This document shows positions 16,620-26,452 of a stretch of DNA of 64,000 nucleotides, piece by piece. Source of the stretch: Rhizobium phaseoli (GTDB taxonomy: Bacteria > Pseudomonadota > Alphaproteobacteria > Rhizobiales > Rhizobiaceae); assembly GCF_003985125.1 (NCBI RefSeq), contig NZ_ML133587.1, positions 1 through 64,000 on the forward strand, given 5' to 3'. The notes below the pieces were generated by a model. It worked only from the letters and a program-made list of their open reading frames with translations. It made no database searches and had not been told where the DNA came from. The position numbers and the translations under genes are program-made. Numbering within the stretch: the first letter of the stretch is position 1; each line of letters opens with the position of its first letter.

Positions 16620-17687
16620 CTAGGACTTTCTCTCGATTTCACAGTAGACAATGCTGCGGTTTGAACCGGACCAAACAGACACCTCCGCATCTGTCCCTCT
16701 CACGCTTTCATGGGCGATCGCGCCCATTTCGCGTTCTGACCGCAACAGCAGCGCCCAGTTCATGAACGTCTCCATATAACCATCGACGTCCGTTTCCGGG
16801 GAGAAGTTGGCGAACAGGAATGTCCCGCCGGGCTTAAGCATACCGAGGCACTTTCTGGTCAGTTTGACGGCGACCGCGTCCGGCAAATAGTCATAGAGCC
16901 CTGCCGCATAGACGAAATCGAACATTCCCAGCGCTTGCCTTCCCCCCAGCAGGGATTTGACCGAACCGTTCACAGCCTCGACGGACGTGCCGGCGAAATC
17001 GCGGGCCACGGTTCCAACGCTCATTGGGTCCTGATCCAAAGCTACCCAGCGTTTGATCGAACCGGTGCCGAGCGCGCGCGACAAAGGCCCTTCCCGAAGA
17101 TGCCCCGACGCGATGGCCAGGATTTCGGTGGAACCAGGCTGAACCGAAGCGATTTGGTCGACGCGGCGCGCCAGAATATCTCGACGCTCCCTTACCGCCA
17201 CGGATGACGAAGCATTTCGGGTATAGGCGTAAATCGAACGTCCCAAGTGGCTTGATGAGGCGACTGCGTCCTCGATCTCAGGCCTGCCGTAGATGAAGTC
17301 GAGAAGACGTGCGTCGCCGGAATAGCCGCGCGGCTTTTCGAACGACCAGCGGGTCAATGGATCCTGATGCAGATAGTGAGCAACCGGATGAGATTGCGCG
17401 ATCGGAACGATGACGTCCCACACGTCGGCGTGAAAGCGGCGCCGCAACTGATGCAGGGCGTCGGTGAGACGCTCGATTATCACGCCAGGCTCGACGCCGG
17501 ATTTGAATTGACGCATCGACACGTCAAGGCTGAGGGCAAGCTCGGCTTTGGCAACAACAAGCTCGCCGGGCTTCGGCGCAGCAAACCTCCTTGCCGCCCG
17601 ACGAATTTCACCGGGCGCGACGAGACTTTCACCATCCAAGACAAGACTTCGTGCCATTTCGAGACCCCTTGACCTAGCGTTAAGCAT
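16620..17687 (-). CDS. Class I SAM-dependent methyltransferase, PhcB/EF-like
   Basis: The roughly 355-residue protein has an N-terminal helical region and the signature RGYSGDARLLDFIYG, close to the RGYAGD...IY motif of proteins annotated as extracellular-factor or 3-hydroxypalmitate methyl ester synthases (PhcB, XcfB). A Rossmann methyltransferase core follows (ILAIASGHLREGPLSRAL, VALDQD, MFDFVYAAGLYDYL). GAGG precedes the ATG at 17687; an internal ATG at 17657 also has a fair ribosome site. It is divergent from a GGDEF-EAL gene. A role in lipid-type signalling is a family-based inference only. Confidence 0.78.
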   Translation of the reverse strand: MLNARSRGLEMARSLVLDGESLVAPGEIRRAARRFAAPKPGELVVAKAELALSLDVSMRQFKSGVEPGVIIERLTDALHQLRRRFHADVWDVIVPIAQSHPVAHYLHQDPLTRWSFEKPRGYSGDARLLDFIYGRPEIEDAVASSSHLGRSIYAYTRNASSSVAVRERRDILARRVDQIASVQPGSTEILAIASGHLREGPLSRALGTGSIKRWVALDQDPMSVGTVARDFAGTSVEAVNGSVKSLLGGRQALGMFDFVYAAGLYDYLPDAVAVKLTRKCLGMLKPGGTFLFANFSPETDVDGYMETFMNWALLLRSEREMGAIAHESVRGTDAEVSVWSGSNRSIVYCEIERKS

Positions 17688-17836
17688 AATCAACCTCGAA
17701 ATAGGATGCGACTGGAATCTACACGGGATAAGGGTAATTCTACTGTTGCGGGTGGGAGCCTGCTTCTCTACGAATGTTAAATAACAAGACCAACCCGTTG
17801 CAGGTTGCCGAACGAAATTTTGGAGGGCGCCGAAGC

Positions 17837-17890
17837 ATGGCTTGCAGTTTATTTTCGGTAGATCGTGGCCGGGCTGGCATCGTTACATGA
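17837..17890 (+). CDS. Possible 17-residue leader peptide upstream of GGDEF-EAL gene
   Basis: GGAGG at 17822-17826 is followed 10 bp later by an ATG that opens a 17-codon frame (MACSLFSVDRGRAGIVT). Its TGA overlaps the ATG of the GGDEF-EAL gene at 17887 in an ATGA junction. The larger gene has no good ribosome site of its own there. The arrangement looks like a translationally coupled leader, but nothing proves that the peptide is made. Confidence 0.4.
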   Translation: MACSLFSVDRGRAGIVT

Positions 17891-19833
17891 GCGCGGCGTA
17901 CCCTACTGTGCGGCGTGATGAATCAACCGACAGCTTTTCATTTTCCGAGGCTTGCAAATCTCTGGAAGTCGAAAATGATGCTATCAGAAGGCAAAGCTCA
18001 CGGCATGGTCTTTGGATCGCAGTCTCCGTTTATGTGTCCTTCGCACTTCCCGACCGGTGGCTTATCCCCGACGTTGCGCCTGCGACGATCACCGCGCGAT
18101 TCGTCGTCGCGGCGATGGCGCTGCTGGCTTTTGAAGTCTTGCGACTGGCGAAAGCGAAAACCGTCTGGCTGGACATCACATGCGCCCTTGCGCTGCTTGC
18201 GGGCTATTTGGCCTGGCTTTGCCCGGCGATCGGCACCCGTGACGTCACTGCCATGTCTTACTACATGATTTTCGGCGCCATCTTCATGATGGGCGCCAAT
18301 CTCTTTTTCAGTTTCCCGTTTCGGCTGTCGGTGATCACGTCAAGCTTCGTGCTCTGCGCATTTTTCGTGACGATCGAGGCGTATTTTCCGTCAAGTCAAA
18401 TCTACAAGCTTGCCTTCGGGATGTTCTACGTTTCCTGCTTTGTCTTCACGTCTTCCATCAATTGGCGATTGAATGTCGAGCGCCGAAACGTGTTACTGAA
18501 CGCGGCGGAGGCCCGCTATCAGCACTGGGAAGCGTCCGAACGCGGAAGGTCGCTGCTCGAGCTTTCGAATACCGACTACCTGACAGGCATAAGCAACCGG
18601 CGTGCGCTCGATCGGCGACTCGACGAATGCTGGGCCGCCTGGAAGGACGAAGGCCGCGACTTTGTCGTGTTCCTCATCGACGTCGACTTCTTCAAACGCT
18701 TCAATGATCGCTACGGGCACCAGGAAGGCGACCGATGCCTGACTGTCGTCGCCAATGTGCTGAAGGCGGTGGTAGAATCGTCGGGTGGCATGATCGGCAG
18801 GTACGGCGGCGAGGAGTTTATCGTGGTCATGCCGGCCGAAACTCCCTCGATTGCAATGAGTCTCGCCGAAAAGATCAGAATGGAAGTCGAGTTTCTTGCG
18901 ATTGCTCATGACGAGCGACCAGATGACAGCCCGATCGTCACCGTCAGCATTGGCGTCGCTTTCACCCGCGAGGACGTTGGAGAGAAAGTTGAGCGGATAG
19001 TGCGTGAAGCCGATCTTGCTCTCTACAATGCCAAAGCAAGCGGCCGAAACTGCATTCGTCGGTTTGATCCCTCGTTGCCTCGCCCCGACGACAACGCCGG
19101 TAAACTCGTCCCGCTGCTGACGGCCGCCATTGACCGCAAACTGGTCTCGCTCGTTTACCAACCGATCTTCGACCTGACGAATGAGAGAGCAAAAGCTGTC
19201 GAGGCTTTGATGCGCCTCAGGATGCCCGATGGCACCGCGGTTTCGCCGAGAACGTTCATTCCGGTTGCGGAGCGAACGGGCGCTATCCTCGAATTGGGTA
19301 AGTGGGCGATCGAGACGGCATGCCGCGATATACTGATGACAGATCGGATGGCTACCGTCAGCGTCAACGTGTCGCCGATACAGCTGCGCTCCCCCGGCTT
19401 CGCTGCGAGTGTCGGTGATATTCTTGCACGGTGCGGGGTCAGCGGGTCGCGGCTGGCCCTGGAAGTCACCGAAGGCCTGGACATGGATATGCAGTCGGAG
19501 GTGCTGAAATGCGTTGCCGACCTGCGGGCTCTCGGCGTCGAAATTTGGCTTGACGATTTCGGCTGCGGCTTCGCGGGGCTCTCTTGGCTGAGGGCGATCG
19601 AGTTTCAGACGGTCAAGGTCGATCGAACCTTCCTGCACGATTGCTCCGACCCACGCGGATTGACGATGCTTCAGGACATGATCTCTCTCATCCGCAATCG
19701 TGGGAATACGATCCTGGTGGAGGGCGTCGAAACTGCCGCACAATTGTCCCTGCTCAAGGATCTTCGCATTGATCGTGTCCAAGGCTTTCATATGGGCATG
19801 CCGGTGAGCGCCGAGCGGCTGAACGCGGCATAA
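17887..19833 (+). CDS. Membrane-bound GGDEF-EAL protein (cyclic-di-GMP turnover)
   Basis: The 648-residue protein has about six N-terminal membrane helices (to roughly residue 185), then a GGDEF domain with an intact GGEEF active site at about 307-311. A C-terminal EAL domain follows: EAL at 439-441, then EVTE, DDFGCGFAG, KVDRTF, VEGVET and GFHMGMP. No RxxD inhibitory site precedes GGEEF. Both synthase and phosphodiesterase motifs look largely intact, so it could make or degrade cyclic di-GMP. The start at 17887 is favoured by the ATGA overlap with a short upstream frame; an in-frame TTG at 17842 is possible. Confidence 0.92.
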   Translation: MSAAYPTVRRDESTDSFSFSEACKSLEVENDAIRRQSSRHGLWIAVSVYVSFALPDRWLIPDVAPATITARFVVAAMALLAFEVLRLAKAKTVWLDITCALALLAGYLAWLCPAIGTRDVTAMSYYMIFGAIFMMGANLFFSFPFRLSVITSSFVLCAFFVTIEAYFPSSQIYKLAFGMFYVSCFVFTSSINWRLNVERRNVLLNAAEARYQHWEASERGRSLLELSNTDYLTGISNRRALDRRLDECWAAWKDEGRDFVVFLIDVDFFKRFNDRYGHQEGDRCLTVVANVLKAVVESSGGMIGRYGGEEFIVVMPAETPSIAMSLAEKIRMEVEFLAIAHDERPDDSPIVTVSIGVAFTREDVGEKVERIVREADLALYNAKASGRNCIRRFDPSLPRPDDNAGKLVPLLTAAIDRKLVSLVYQPIFDLTNERAKAVEALMRLRMPDGTAVSPRTFIPVAERTGAILELGKWAIETACRDILMTDRMATVSVNVSPIQLRSPGFAASVGDILARCGVSGSRLALEVTEGLDMDMQSEVLKCVADLRALGVEIWLDDFGCGFAGLSWLRAIEFQTVKVDRTFLHDCSDPRGLTMLQDMISLIRNRGNTILVEGVETAAQLSLLKDLRIDRVQGFHMGMPVSAERLNAA

Positions 19834-19927
19834 CTCGAGCTCAACTCTTCCGGAAGACGGCTATCTTTTGCCGATCGGTTGCGAATGTGTTGCCGACGCT
19901 TCGAAGGCGAAAGGGTCAGTTTCGCTG

Positions 19928-19944
19928 ATCACTTTTGTTCAAGA
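19928..19944 (+). promoter_or_regulatory. 17-bp element upstream of AraC gene, repeated before azlC
   Basis: ATCACTTTTGTTCAAGA lies 31 bp before the AraC-family start. A copy with one substitution (T to C) occurs at 20833-20849 in front of azlC, in the same orientation. The repetition only at these two promoters makes it a good candidate binding site for the AraC protein. Confidence 0.6.
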
Positions 19945-19975
19945 AGCGTCGGGGAAAAACTGCTATATCCGCCCG

Positions 19976-20833
19976 ATGCAGAGCATTTCACAGGAACAGG
20001 CGACCGAAGCCATGCCGCTCGCAGGAGCGGAGACGACGCGCTTTTGGCGCGATCCGCGCTTCGGCGGCATGGAATGCCTGAGCGCGACCTTCCTGACGCA
20101 TGAGTTCGCGCCGCACGCCCATGATACGTTCAGCATCGGCGCCATCGAGAGCGGCAGCCAGATTGCCACGATCTGCGGCGCCCGCGAGGCCTCCGGCCCC
20201 GGCGATCTCTATTTGATCAATCCGGGCGAGACGCATGACGGCGCGCCGACCGATGGCGGCTATCGCTATCGCATGATCTATCCCGACCTGTCGCTGTTTC
20301 GCGAAATACTGGAGGATATCACCGGCCGCGTCTTTCACGGCACGCCGGCCTTCGGCAAGCAGATCCTGCATGATCCCAAACTGGCCGCGGCGTTTCTTGG
20401 TGCGCACCGGACCTTGGAGGCGGGAGCCGGGGCGCTGGAGACCAGCCAGAGCATGTTCCTGGTGCTTGACGCGATGTTTCGCCAGCATGGAAGTTCGATC
20501 ATCGTGCCGACCGATACCGCGGAGCGTTCAGCGGTTCGGCGGGCGCGGGATTACCTGACGCAGCATTACGCGACCGATCTGGGTCTGGAGGAGCTCGCCG
20601 CGGTTGCCGGGCTCAGCCGCGCGCATCTGATCCGCGCCTTCCGCAAGGAATTCCATATCACGCCGCACGCCTTCCTTACCGATATCCGCATCAGGAGCGC
20701 GCGCCGCAGGCTGCAGGCCGGCGAGTTGCCGGCAGAGGTCGCATTGGAATGCGGTTTTGCCGACCAGGCGCATTTCACCAGGCACTTCAAGGCCCGTACC
20801 GGATTAACGCCCGGCCAGTATCGGGCGCGATAA
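19976..20833 (+). CDS. AraC-family regulator with cupin-type sensor domain
   Basis: The 285-residue protein has an N-terminal AraC_binding cupin (HEFAPHAHDTFSIGAIESG, GDLYLINPGETHDG) and two C-terminal helix-turn-helix units (LGLEELAAVAGLSRAHLIRA, VALECGFADQAHFTRHFK). The ATG at 19976 gives the family's usual length. Members with this layout often govern adjacent AzlC or LysE exporters. Here azlCD follows directly in the same direction. The shared 17-bp element before both genes supports control of azlCD and of itself. Confidence 0.92.
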   Translation: MQSISQEQATEAMPLAGAETTRFWRDPRFGGMECLSATFLTHEFAPHAHDTFSIGAIESGSQIATICGAREASGPGDLYLINPGETHDGAPTDGGYRYRMIYPDLSLFREILEDITGRVFHGTPAFGKQILHDPKLAAAFLGAHRTLEAGAGALETSQSMFLVLDAMFRQHGSSIIVPTDTAERSAVRRARDYLTQHYATDLGLEELAAVAGLSRAHLIRAFRKEFHITPHAFLTDIRIRSARRRLQAGELPAEVALECGFADQAHFTRHFKARTGLTPGQYRAR

Positions 20834-20849
20834 TCACTTTCGTTCAAGA
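20833..20849 (+). promoter_or_regulatory. 17-bp element upstream of azlC, copy of the one before the AraC gene
   Basis: ATCACTTTCGTTCAAGA starts at the last base of the AraC stop codon and lies about 50 bp before the preferred azlC start. It matches the element at 19928-19944 in 16 of 17 positions and has the same orientation. Confidence 0.6.
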
Positions 20850-20899
20850 CGTCCGTTCGGCCCGGCTCTATGACCTCGGCATCAAGCGGAGGTTTGAAC

Positions 20900-21604
20900 G
20901 TGCACAACAATGAAATCTGGGCGGAGTTTTCAGGCGGAATGCGGGCGATCGCGCCACTCGTTGCCGCCGTCATTCCGATTGGGCTTGTCTTCGGCGCCGT
21001 CGCCGCAACGAAGGGGCTCTCGCCGCTGGAAACCGGGCTGATGAGCGCGCTCGTCTTTGCCGGCGGTTCGCAATTCGTGGCGATGGATATCTGGACGCAT
21101 CCCGCCTCCTGGACGAGCCTCGGTTTCGCAGCCCTTCTCGTCAATATCCGCCACGTATTGATGGGAGCATCGATCGTCACAAAGATGCAGGCGTTTTCAC
21201 CGCGCGCCCGTTATCTCTCGGTGCTTTTTCTGGCCGACGAAATCTGGGCAATGGCGGAATTCCGCGCCGGTGTGGCGAGGCTGAAGGCGGCATGGTTTGC
21301 CGGGCTGGCAGCGCCCTTCTATCTGGCATGGGTTCTTTCCGGGCTGGCGGGCGCCACGCTCGGCGCTTTTCTCGGCGATCCCGCAGCGCTTGGGCTGGAT
21401 TTTGCCTTTCCTGCCGTTTTCATCGTGCTCGTCATGGGATTCTGGAAAGGACGAGAGACTGGCGCCATTCTGCTTGCGAGCGCGGCAGCGGCCGTGCTGA
21501 CCCACCACTTCGTACCCGGCGTCTGGTACGTCGCGGCCGGCGCTCTCGCCGGTGTCGCGGCCGCGACCTTCAGCGGTATGCGCCGCTTGGAGGTGACGCC
21601 ATGA
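20900..21604 (+). CDS. azlC: AzlC-family branched-chain amino-acid exporter, large subunit
   Basis: The roughly 234-residue membrane protein contains the AzlC hallmarks: AVIPIGLVFGAVAATKGLSP, ALVFAGGSQFVA and LLVNIRHVLMGASI. It pairs with the small AzlD subunit to export branched-chain amino acids, related compounds or analogues. GGAGG at 20888-20892 supports the GTG at 20900; an in-frame ATG at 20870 lacks a ribosome site. Its TGA overlaps the azlD ATG in an ATGA junction. Confidence 0.9.
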   Translation: MHNNEIWAEFSGGMRAIAPLVAAVIPIGLVFGAVAATKGLSPLETGLMSALVFAGGSQFVAMDIWTHPASWTSLGFAALLVNIRHVLMGASIVTKMQAFSPRARYLSVLFLADEIWAMAEFRAGVARLKAAWFAGLAAPFYLAWVLSGLAGATLGAFLGDPAALGLDFAFPAVFIVLVMGFWKGRETGAILLASAAAAVLTHHFVPGVWYVAAGALAGVAAATFSGMRRLEVTP

Positions 21605-21906
21605 CGTTCGACCTGCAGACCCTGCTCGCCATTCTGGCCATGGCGGCTGCGACGATCCTGACGCGTGTCAGCGGGCTCTTTCTGCTGCGGTATGTGTCGC
21701 TGGACGGCAGCAGGCGCAAGGCGATCGAATCCATACCGCCCGCCGTGCTCATGGCCGTGGTGGCGCCGACCGCTTTTGCGACAGGTATCGCAGAGAGCGC
21801 CGCCTGTGCGGTTACCGCACTAGCTGCCCTGCGTTTGCCGATGCTGGTCGCTGTCGCCACCGGCGTCGTCTGCGTGGCGCTGCTCAGGGCGATCGGCTTC
21901 GGCTGA
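21601..21906 (+). CDS. azlD: AzlD-family branched-chain amino-acid exporter, small subunit
   Basis: The 101-residue protein has three to four hydrophobic helices, with the family features AAATILTRVSGLFLLRYV and IESIPPAVLMAVVAPTAF. It acts as the obligate partner of AzlC. The ATGA overlap with azlC indicates translational coupling. The gene converges on an ABC operon, with 20 bp between stops. Confidence 0.9.
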   Translation: MTFDLQTLLAILAMAAATILTRVSGLFLLRYVSLDGSRRKAIESIPPAVLMAVVAPTAFATGIAESAACAVTALAALRLPMLVAVATGVVCVALLRAIGFG

Positions 21907-21926
21907 GCCGATGCCGCCGCATCTGG

Positions 21927-22826
21927 CTACTCCTTCACCGCACCCGTCATCGAGGACACGTAATAATCCACGAAGAAGGAATAGAGGATGACGACCGGCA
22001 GCGAGCCGAACAGCGCGCCCGCCATCAGCGATCCCCATTCGAAGACGTCGCCGCGCACCAGTTCGGTCAAGACGCCGACCGGAATCGTCTTGTTCTCCGA
22101 GGACTGGATGAATGTCAGCGCGTAGATGAATTCGTTCCACGACAGCGTGAAGGCGAAGATGCCGGCCGAGATCAGGCCGGGCACGGCGAGCGGCAGGATG
22201 ATCTTCACCAGGATCTGCCAGCGGTTGGCGCCGTCGACCAGCGCGCTCTCTTCCAGTTCGAAGGGGATCGAGCGGAAATAGCCCATCAGCAGCCAGGTGC
22301 AGAAGGGAATGAGGAACGTCGGATAAGTGAAGATCAGCGCCAGGCGCGAGTCGTAGATGCCGAGCTTGAAGACGATGAAGGCGAGCGGGATGAAGAGGAT
22401 CGACGGCGGGATGAGATAGGCGAGAAAGATGACGAGGCCGATCTGCCGCGAGCCGGTGAAACGCACCCTTTCGATTGCATAGGCGCCGAACACCGAGGCT
22501 ACCAGCGACAGCGCCGTCGAGCCGACCGCCACCAGCATCGTATTCCACAGCCAGCCCGGATAAGACGTCTCCAGGAACAGATATTTGATGTGATCGAGCG
22601 TTGGCTTGACCACCCAGAACGGGCTGAAATTGTTGTAGTCGGTCAGCTGCTCGTTCGGCTTCACCGCGGTGATTGCCATCCAGTAGAAAGGAAAGAGCAG
22701 CACGAAGACGAAGACCGCCATCGGCAGGTAGAGCATCACCACGCGGCGCGGCAGCCGGTTGAGATAGCTCATGCCCTCGGCATTGTCCGTCAGGACCTCA
22801 TTGGCGGTTTTGAGATTGGTCGACAT
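21927..22826 (-). CDS. Carbohydrate ABC transporter permease (MalG/UgpE type)
   Basis: The 299-residue protein has six membrane helices and an EAA loop reading FELEESALVDGANRWQILVK. A long hydrophilic loop (LTDYNNFSPFWVVKPTLDHI) after the first helix is typical of MalG-like subunits. It lies downstream of the partner permease with a 9-bp gap. It ends the gene set of binding protein, two permeases, UgpC-type ATPase (upstream), SDR and DenD-like enzyme, all on the minus strand. Confidence 0.93.
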   Translation of the reverse strand: MSTNLKTANEVLTDNAEGMSYLNRLPRRVVMLYLPMAVFVFVLLFPFYWMAITAVKPNEQLTDYNNFSPFWVVKPTLDHIKYLFLETSYPGWLWNTMLVAVGSTALSLVASVFGAYAIERVRFTGSRQIGLVIFLAYLIPPSILFIPLAFIVFKLGIYDSRLALIFTYPTFLIPFCTWLLMGYFRSIPFELEESALVDGANRWQILVKIILPLAVPGLISAGIFAFTLSWNEFIYALTFIQSSENKTIPVGVLTELVRGDVFEWGSLMAGALFGSLPVVILYSFFVDYYVSSMTGAVKE

Positions 22827-22835
22827 TGTTTTCCC

Positions 22836-23768
22836 CTAATCCTGGCCGCCCTGCTGCCATTTGCGGCGTTGCAGGCCGAAGAAGCTGAACATGATGGCGC
22901 CGAGCAGGAAGGGCACCATGGCGACGGCGATGGCCGCCCCCTCGCCCAGCTGGCCGCCCGGAATGCCGCGCTGGAAGGAGAGTGTCGCCATCAGATGCGT
23001 GGCGTTGACCGGGCCGCCCTTGGTCAGCACGTAGATCAGCTGGAAATCCGTGAAGGTGAAGAGCACCGAGAAGGTCATGACGACGGCGATGATCGGCGTC
23101 AGCATCGGCAGCGTCACATAGCGGAAGCGCTGCCAGCTGGTCGCGCCGTCGAGCGAGGCGGCCTCCTGCAGCGAGGCCGGAATGGTCTGCAGGCCGGCGA
23201 GCAGCGAGATCGCCACGAAAGGAATGCCGCGCCAGACATTGGCGACGATGACCGAGATGCGGGCATTGGTCGGATCGCCGAGGAAGTTGATCGGTCCGCT
23301 GATCAGCCCGAGTTTCATCAGTGACCAGGAAACGATCGAAAACTGGGAATCGTAGATCCACCAGAAGGCGAGCGCCGAAAGCACCGTCGGCACCACCCAA
23401 GGCAGGAGCACGATCGCCCGGAAGAAGGATTTGAACGGAAGGTGCTGGTTCAAAAGCAGCGCCAGCCAGAGACCGAGCGCGAATTTCAGCGCCGAAGCGA
23501 TAACCGTATAGAGAATGGTATTGAAGACCGACAACCAGAAGACGGCGTCGTCGGCGAGGAACTGATAGTTTTCCAGGCCGATGAAGATGCCGTCGCGGCC
23601 GATCCGCGTATCGGTGAAGCCAAGCCAGACGCCCAGCCCCAGAGGGTAGGTCAGGAAGCAGACAAGGAACACCGCGGCCGGCAGCATGAACAGGAAGCCG
23701 AGCACATTGTTGTTCTGCATAAGCGAGGAGATCGGTCCACGCCTATCCCCGGATTTCAAGGTCGACAT
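22836..23768 (-). CDS. Carbohydrate ABC transporter permease (MalF/UgpA type)
   Basis: The 310-residue protein has six membrane helices, the EAA loop SLQEAASLDGATSWQRFRYV and the LIYVLTKGGPVNATHLM motif of MalF-type subunits. It begins 79 bp after the binding-protein stop. That gap contains a near-perfect 29-bp hairpin, which may lower permease levels relative to the binding protein. Confidence 0.93.
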   Translation of the reverse strand: MSTLKSGDRRGPISSLMQNNNVLGFLFMLPAAVFLVCFLTYPLGLGVWLGFTDTRIGRDGIFIGLENYQFLADDAVFWLSVFNTILYTVIASALKFALGLWLALLLNQHLPFKSFFRAIVLLPWVVPTVLSALAFWWIYDSQFSIVSWSLMKLGLISGPINFLGDPTNARISVIVANVWRGIPFVAISLLAGLQTIPASLQEAASLDGATSWQRFRYVTLPMLTPIIAVVMTFSVLFTFTDFQLIYVLTKGGPVNATHLMATLSFQRGIPGGQLGEGAAIAVAMVPFLLGAIMFSFFGLQRRKWQQGGQD

Positions 23769-23804
23769 TGCTTGCCTCCAGATTGCATTCAGTTCTTGAG
23801 AGAC

Positions 23805-23833
23805 GACGGCATGCCGGCTGCCGGCATGCCGTC
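23805..23833 (-). repeat. Hairpin between binding-protein and permease genes
   Basis: GACGGCATGCCGGC (23805-23818) and its exact reverse complement (23820-23833) are separated by a single base. No T-run follows on the coding (minus) strand. It looks like an RNA-stabilising or attenuating element after the binding-protein gene rather than a full terminator. Confidence 0.6.
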
Positions 23834-23847
23834 TTCCTGACTCTGGA

Positions 23848-25152
23848 TCAGACGCGGTAGTAGCGGTTCGCCCGGCGTTCGGCTTCCTTCATCGCATCCT
23901 CCGGCGACATCTGGCCGGTGACGGCGGCGGCATACATGTCGACCAGCACATAGTCGGCCATGGTCGCGGCCGAGGCATAACCGAGCGGGCCGGCATAGCC
24001 GTTCGGGCGCAGCCTTTCCGAGGCGCGGGCATAGGGCGCGTGGACCGGATCGGCGGTCCAGATCGGGTTGTTGGCGAAGGCCTTCAGCGGCTGGCAGCAA
24101 TAGGCGCTGGAGCCCTGGATCCAGGCATTCATCTGGTCGGCCTCCATCATGAACTTGATATAGGCCTTGGCCGCTTCCGGATATTTGCTGTGTTTGAAGA
24201 GAAGCAGCGAGCTCGTCTGGAAAAGCTCGACGCTCTTGCCGACCGGTCCGATCGGGAAGTTCGTCGTGCGGATGTCCTTGGCGATCTCGGCGAGCTTCGG
24301 GTCGTTCTTCGCCGTGTAATAGACCGAGACGCCGTTGGCGATCAGCGATACCTGGCCGGCCAGGAAGGCGCGGTTGTTATTGACATCCTGCCAGCTTTCC
24401 GTGCCCGGAATGAAGGTCGCGTAAAGTTCCTTGGCATAGTTGATCGACGCCAGCGTCTCGGGGCTGTTGATCGTCACCTTGCCACCTTCGTCGACCATCT
24501 TGCCGCCATGGCTCCAGAGCAGCCAATGCGCATAGTTATTGCCGTCGCCGACCGCCTTGCCGTGCGGAAAGCCGGCGGGCGTGCCCTTTGCCTTCATCGC
24601 CTTGCAAAGCTCGAGGAAGCCTGCGGTATCGTTCGGGAATTCGTTGAAGCCGGCGGCTTTCACATGGGTGTCGCGATAGACGACGGCATTGCCGATCGCC
24701 GTCAGCGGCATGGCGATGAAGGTGTCGCCGCGGGTGGCATAGCCCTTCACGCCGTCGTACCAGCCCTCGTACTTGTTGCCGAGATAGTTGCCGAGTTCGG
24801 TGAGATCGACCAGCTTGTCGGGATATTGGTGGGCGTCGTCGAACCAGCACATGATGAGATCGGGTCCGGAGCCGACATTGGCGGCAACGGCTGCCTTCGG
24901 GCGGATGTCCTCCCAGCTTTCCTTGTCGATGCGCACTTCCACGCCTGTGGCTTCGGTGAACTTCTTGGTGTTGGCGATCCAGGCCTCCTCGTCGCCCTTC
25001 ACGAAAGGCGTCCAGCGCAGCAGCCTGAGGCTTGCGCCGCTTTCCGGCGTGTAGGTCGGCTCGGCCTGCGCAAAGGATGGCTTGATGCCGAGACCGGCAA
25101 CGCCGGCAACGGCTGCCGATGCGGCAAGAAATTCACGTCTCTTGATCCTCAT
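23848..25152 (-). CDS. Extracellular sugar-binding protein (ABC, SBP family 1)
   Basis: The 434-residue protein starts MRIKRREFLAASAAVAGVAG, a twin-arginine-like signal ending near AQA. Family-1 features follow: WTPFVKGDEEAWIANTKKFT and DLIMCWFDDAHQYPDKL. GAGGAGGAAT precedes the ATG at 25152, so the longer in-frame extension is not used. The ligand is unknown; neighbouring dehydrogenases of the erythronate type hint at a sugar acid or polyol. Confidence 0.92.
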   Translation of the reverse strand: MRIKRREFLAASAAVAGVAGLGIKPSFAQAEPTYTPESGASLRLLRWTPFVKGDEEAWIANTKKFTEATGVEVRIDKESWEDIRPKAAVAANVGSGPDLIMCWFDDAHQYPDKLVDLTELGNYLGNKYEGWYDGVKGYATRGDTFIAMPLTAIGNAVVYRDTHVKAAGFNEFPNDTAGFLELCKAMKAKGTPAGFPHGKAVGDGNNYAHWLLWSHGGKMVDEGGKVTINSPETLASINYAKELYATFIPGTESWQDVNNNRAFLAGQVSLIANGVSVYYTAKNDPKLAEIAKDIRTTNFPIGPVGKSVELFQTSSLLLFKHSKYPEAAKAYIKFMMEADQMNAWIQGSSAYCCQPLKAFANNPIWTADPVHAPYARASERLRPNGYAGPLGYASAATMADYVLVDMYAAAVTGQMSPEDAMKEAERRANRYYRV

Positions 25153-25308
25153 GAGATTCCTCCTCATTGAAACAGCGGGAGCATTCTCCGACGTCCACCT
25201 CCCGCTTGGTGAACGGCGGTCTGGCATCCCGGGAGCGCTAGCTACCCCGATGCTTGCTGTCCGGCGGCAGGGAAGACTCCTCCTCTCCCGGGCCGCCGCC
25301 GGATGGCG

Positions 25309-26376
<1,068 letters not shown>

Positions 26377-26452
26377 ACTCCCTCCTCCCAGATCATGAGC
26401 ATTACGCAAGCAATATATCTATGTCGTTTTCAGCCGGCGGCAGCCCGCCTTC

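Noticed and set aside
18493..19791. 432-residue minus-strand frame
   Set aside because: It is a mirror of the GGDEF-EAL gene, whose motifs are intact on the plus strand.
24040..25170. 376-residue plus-strand frame
   Set aside because: It is antisense to the sugar-binding protein gene, with codon-mirror composition and no ribosome site.
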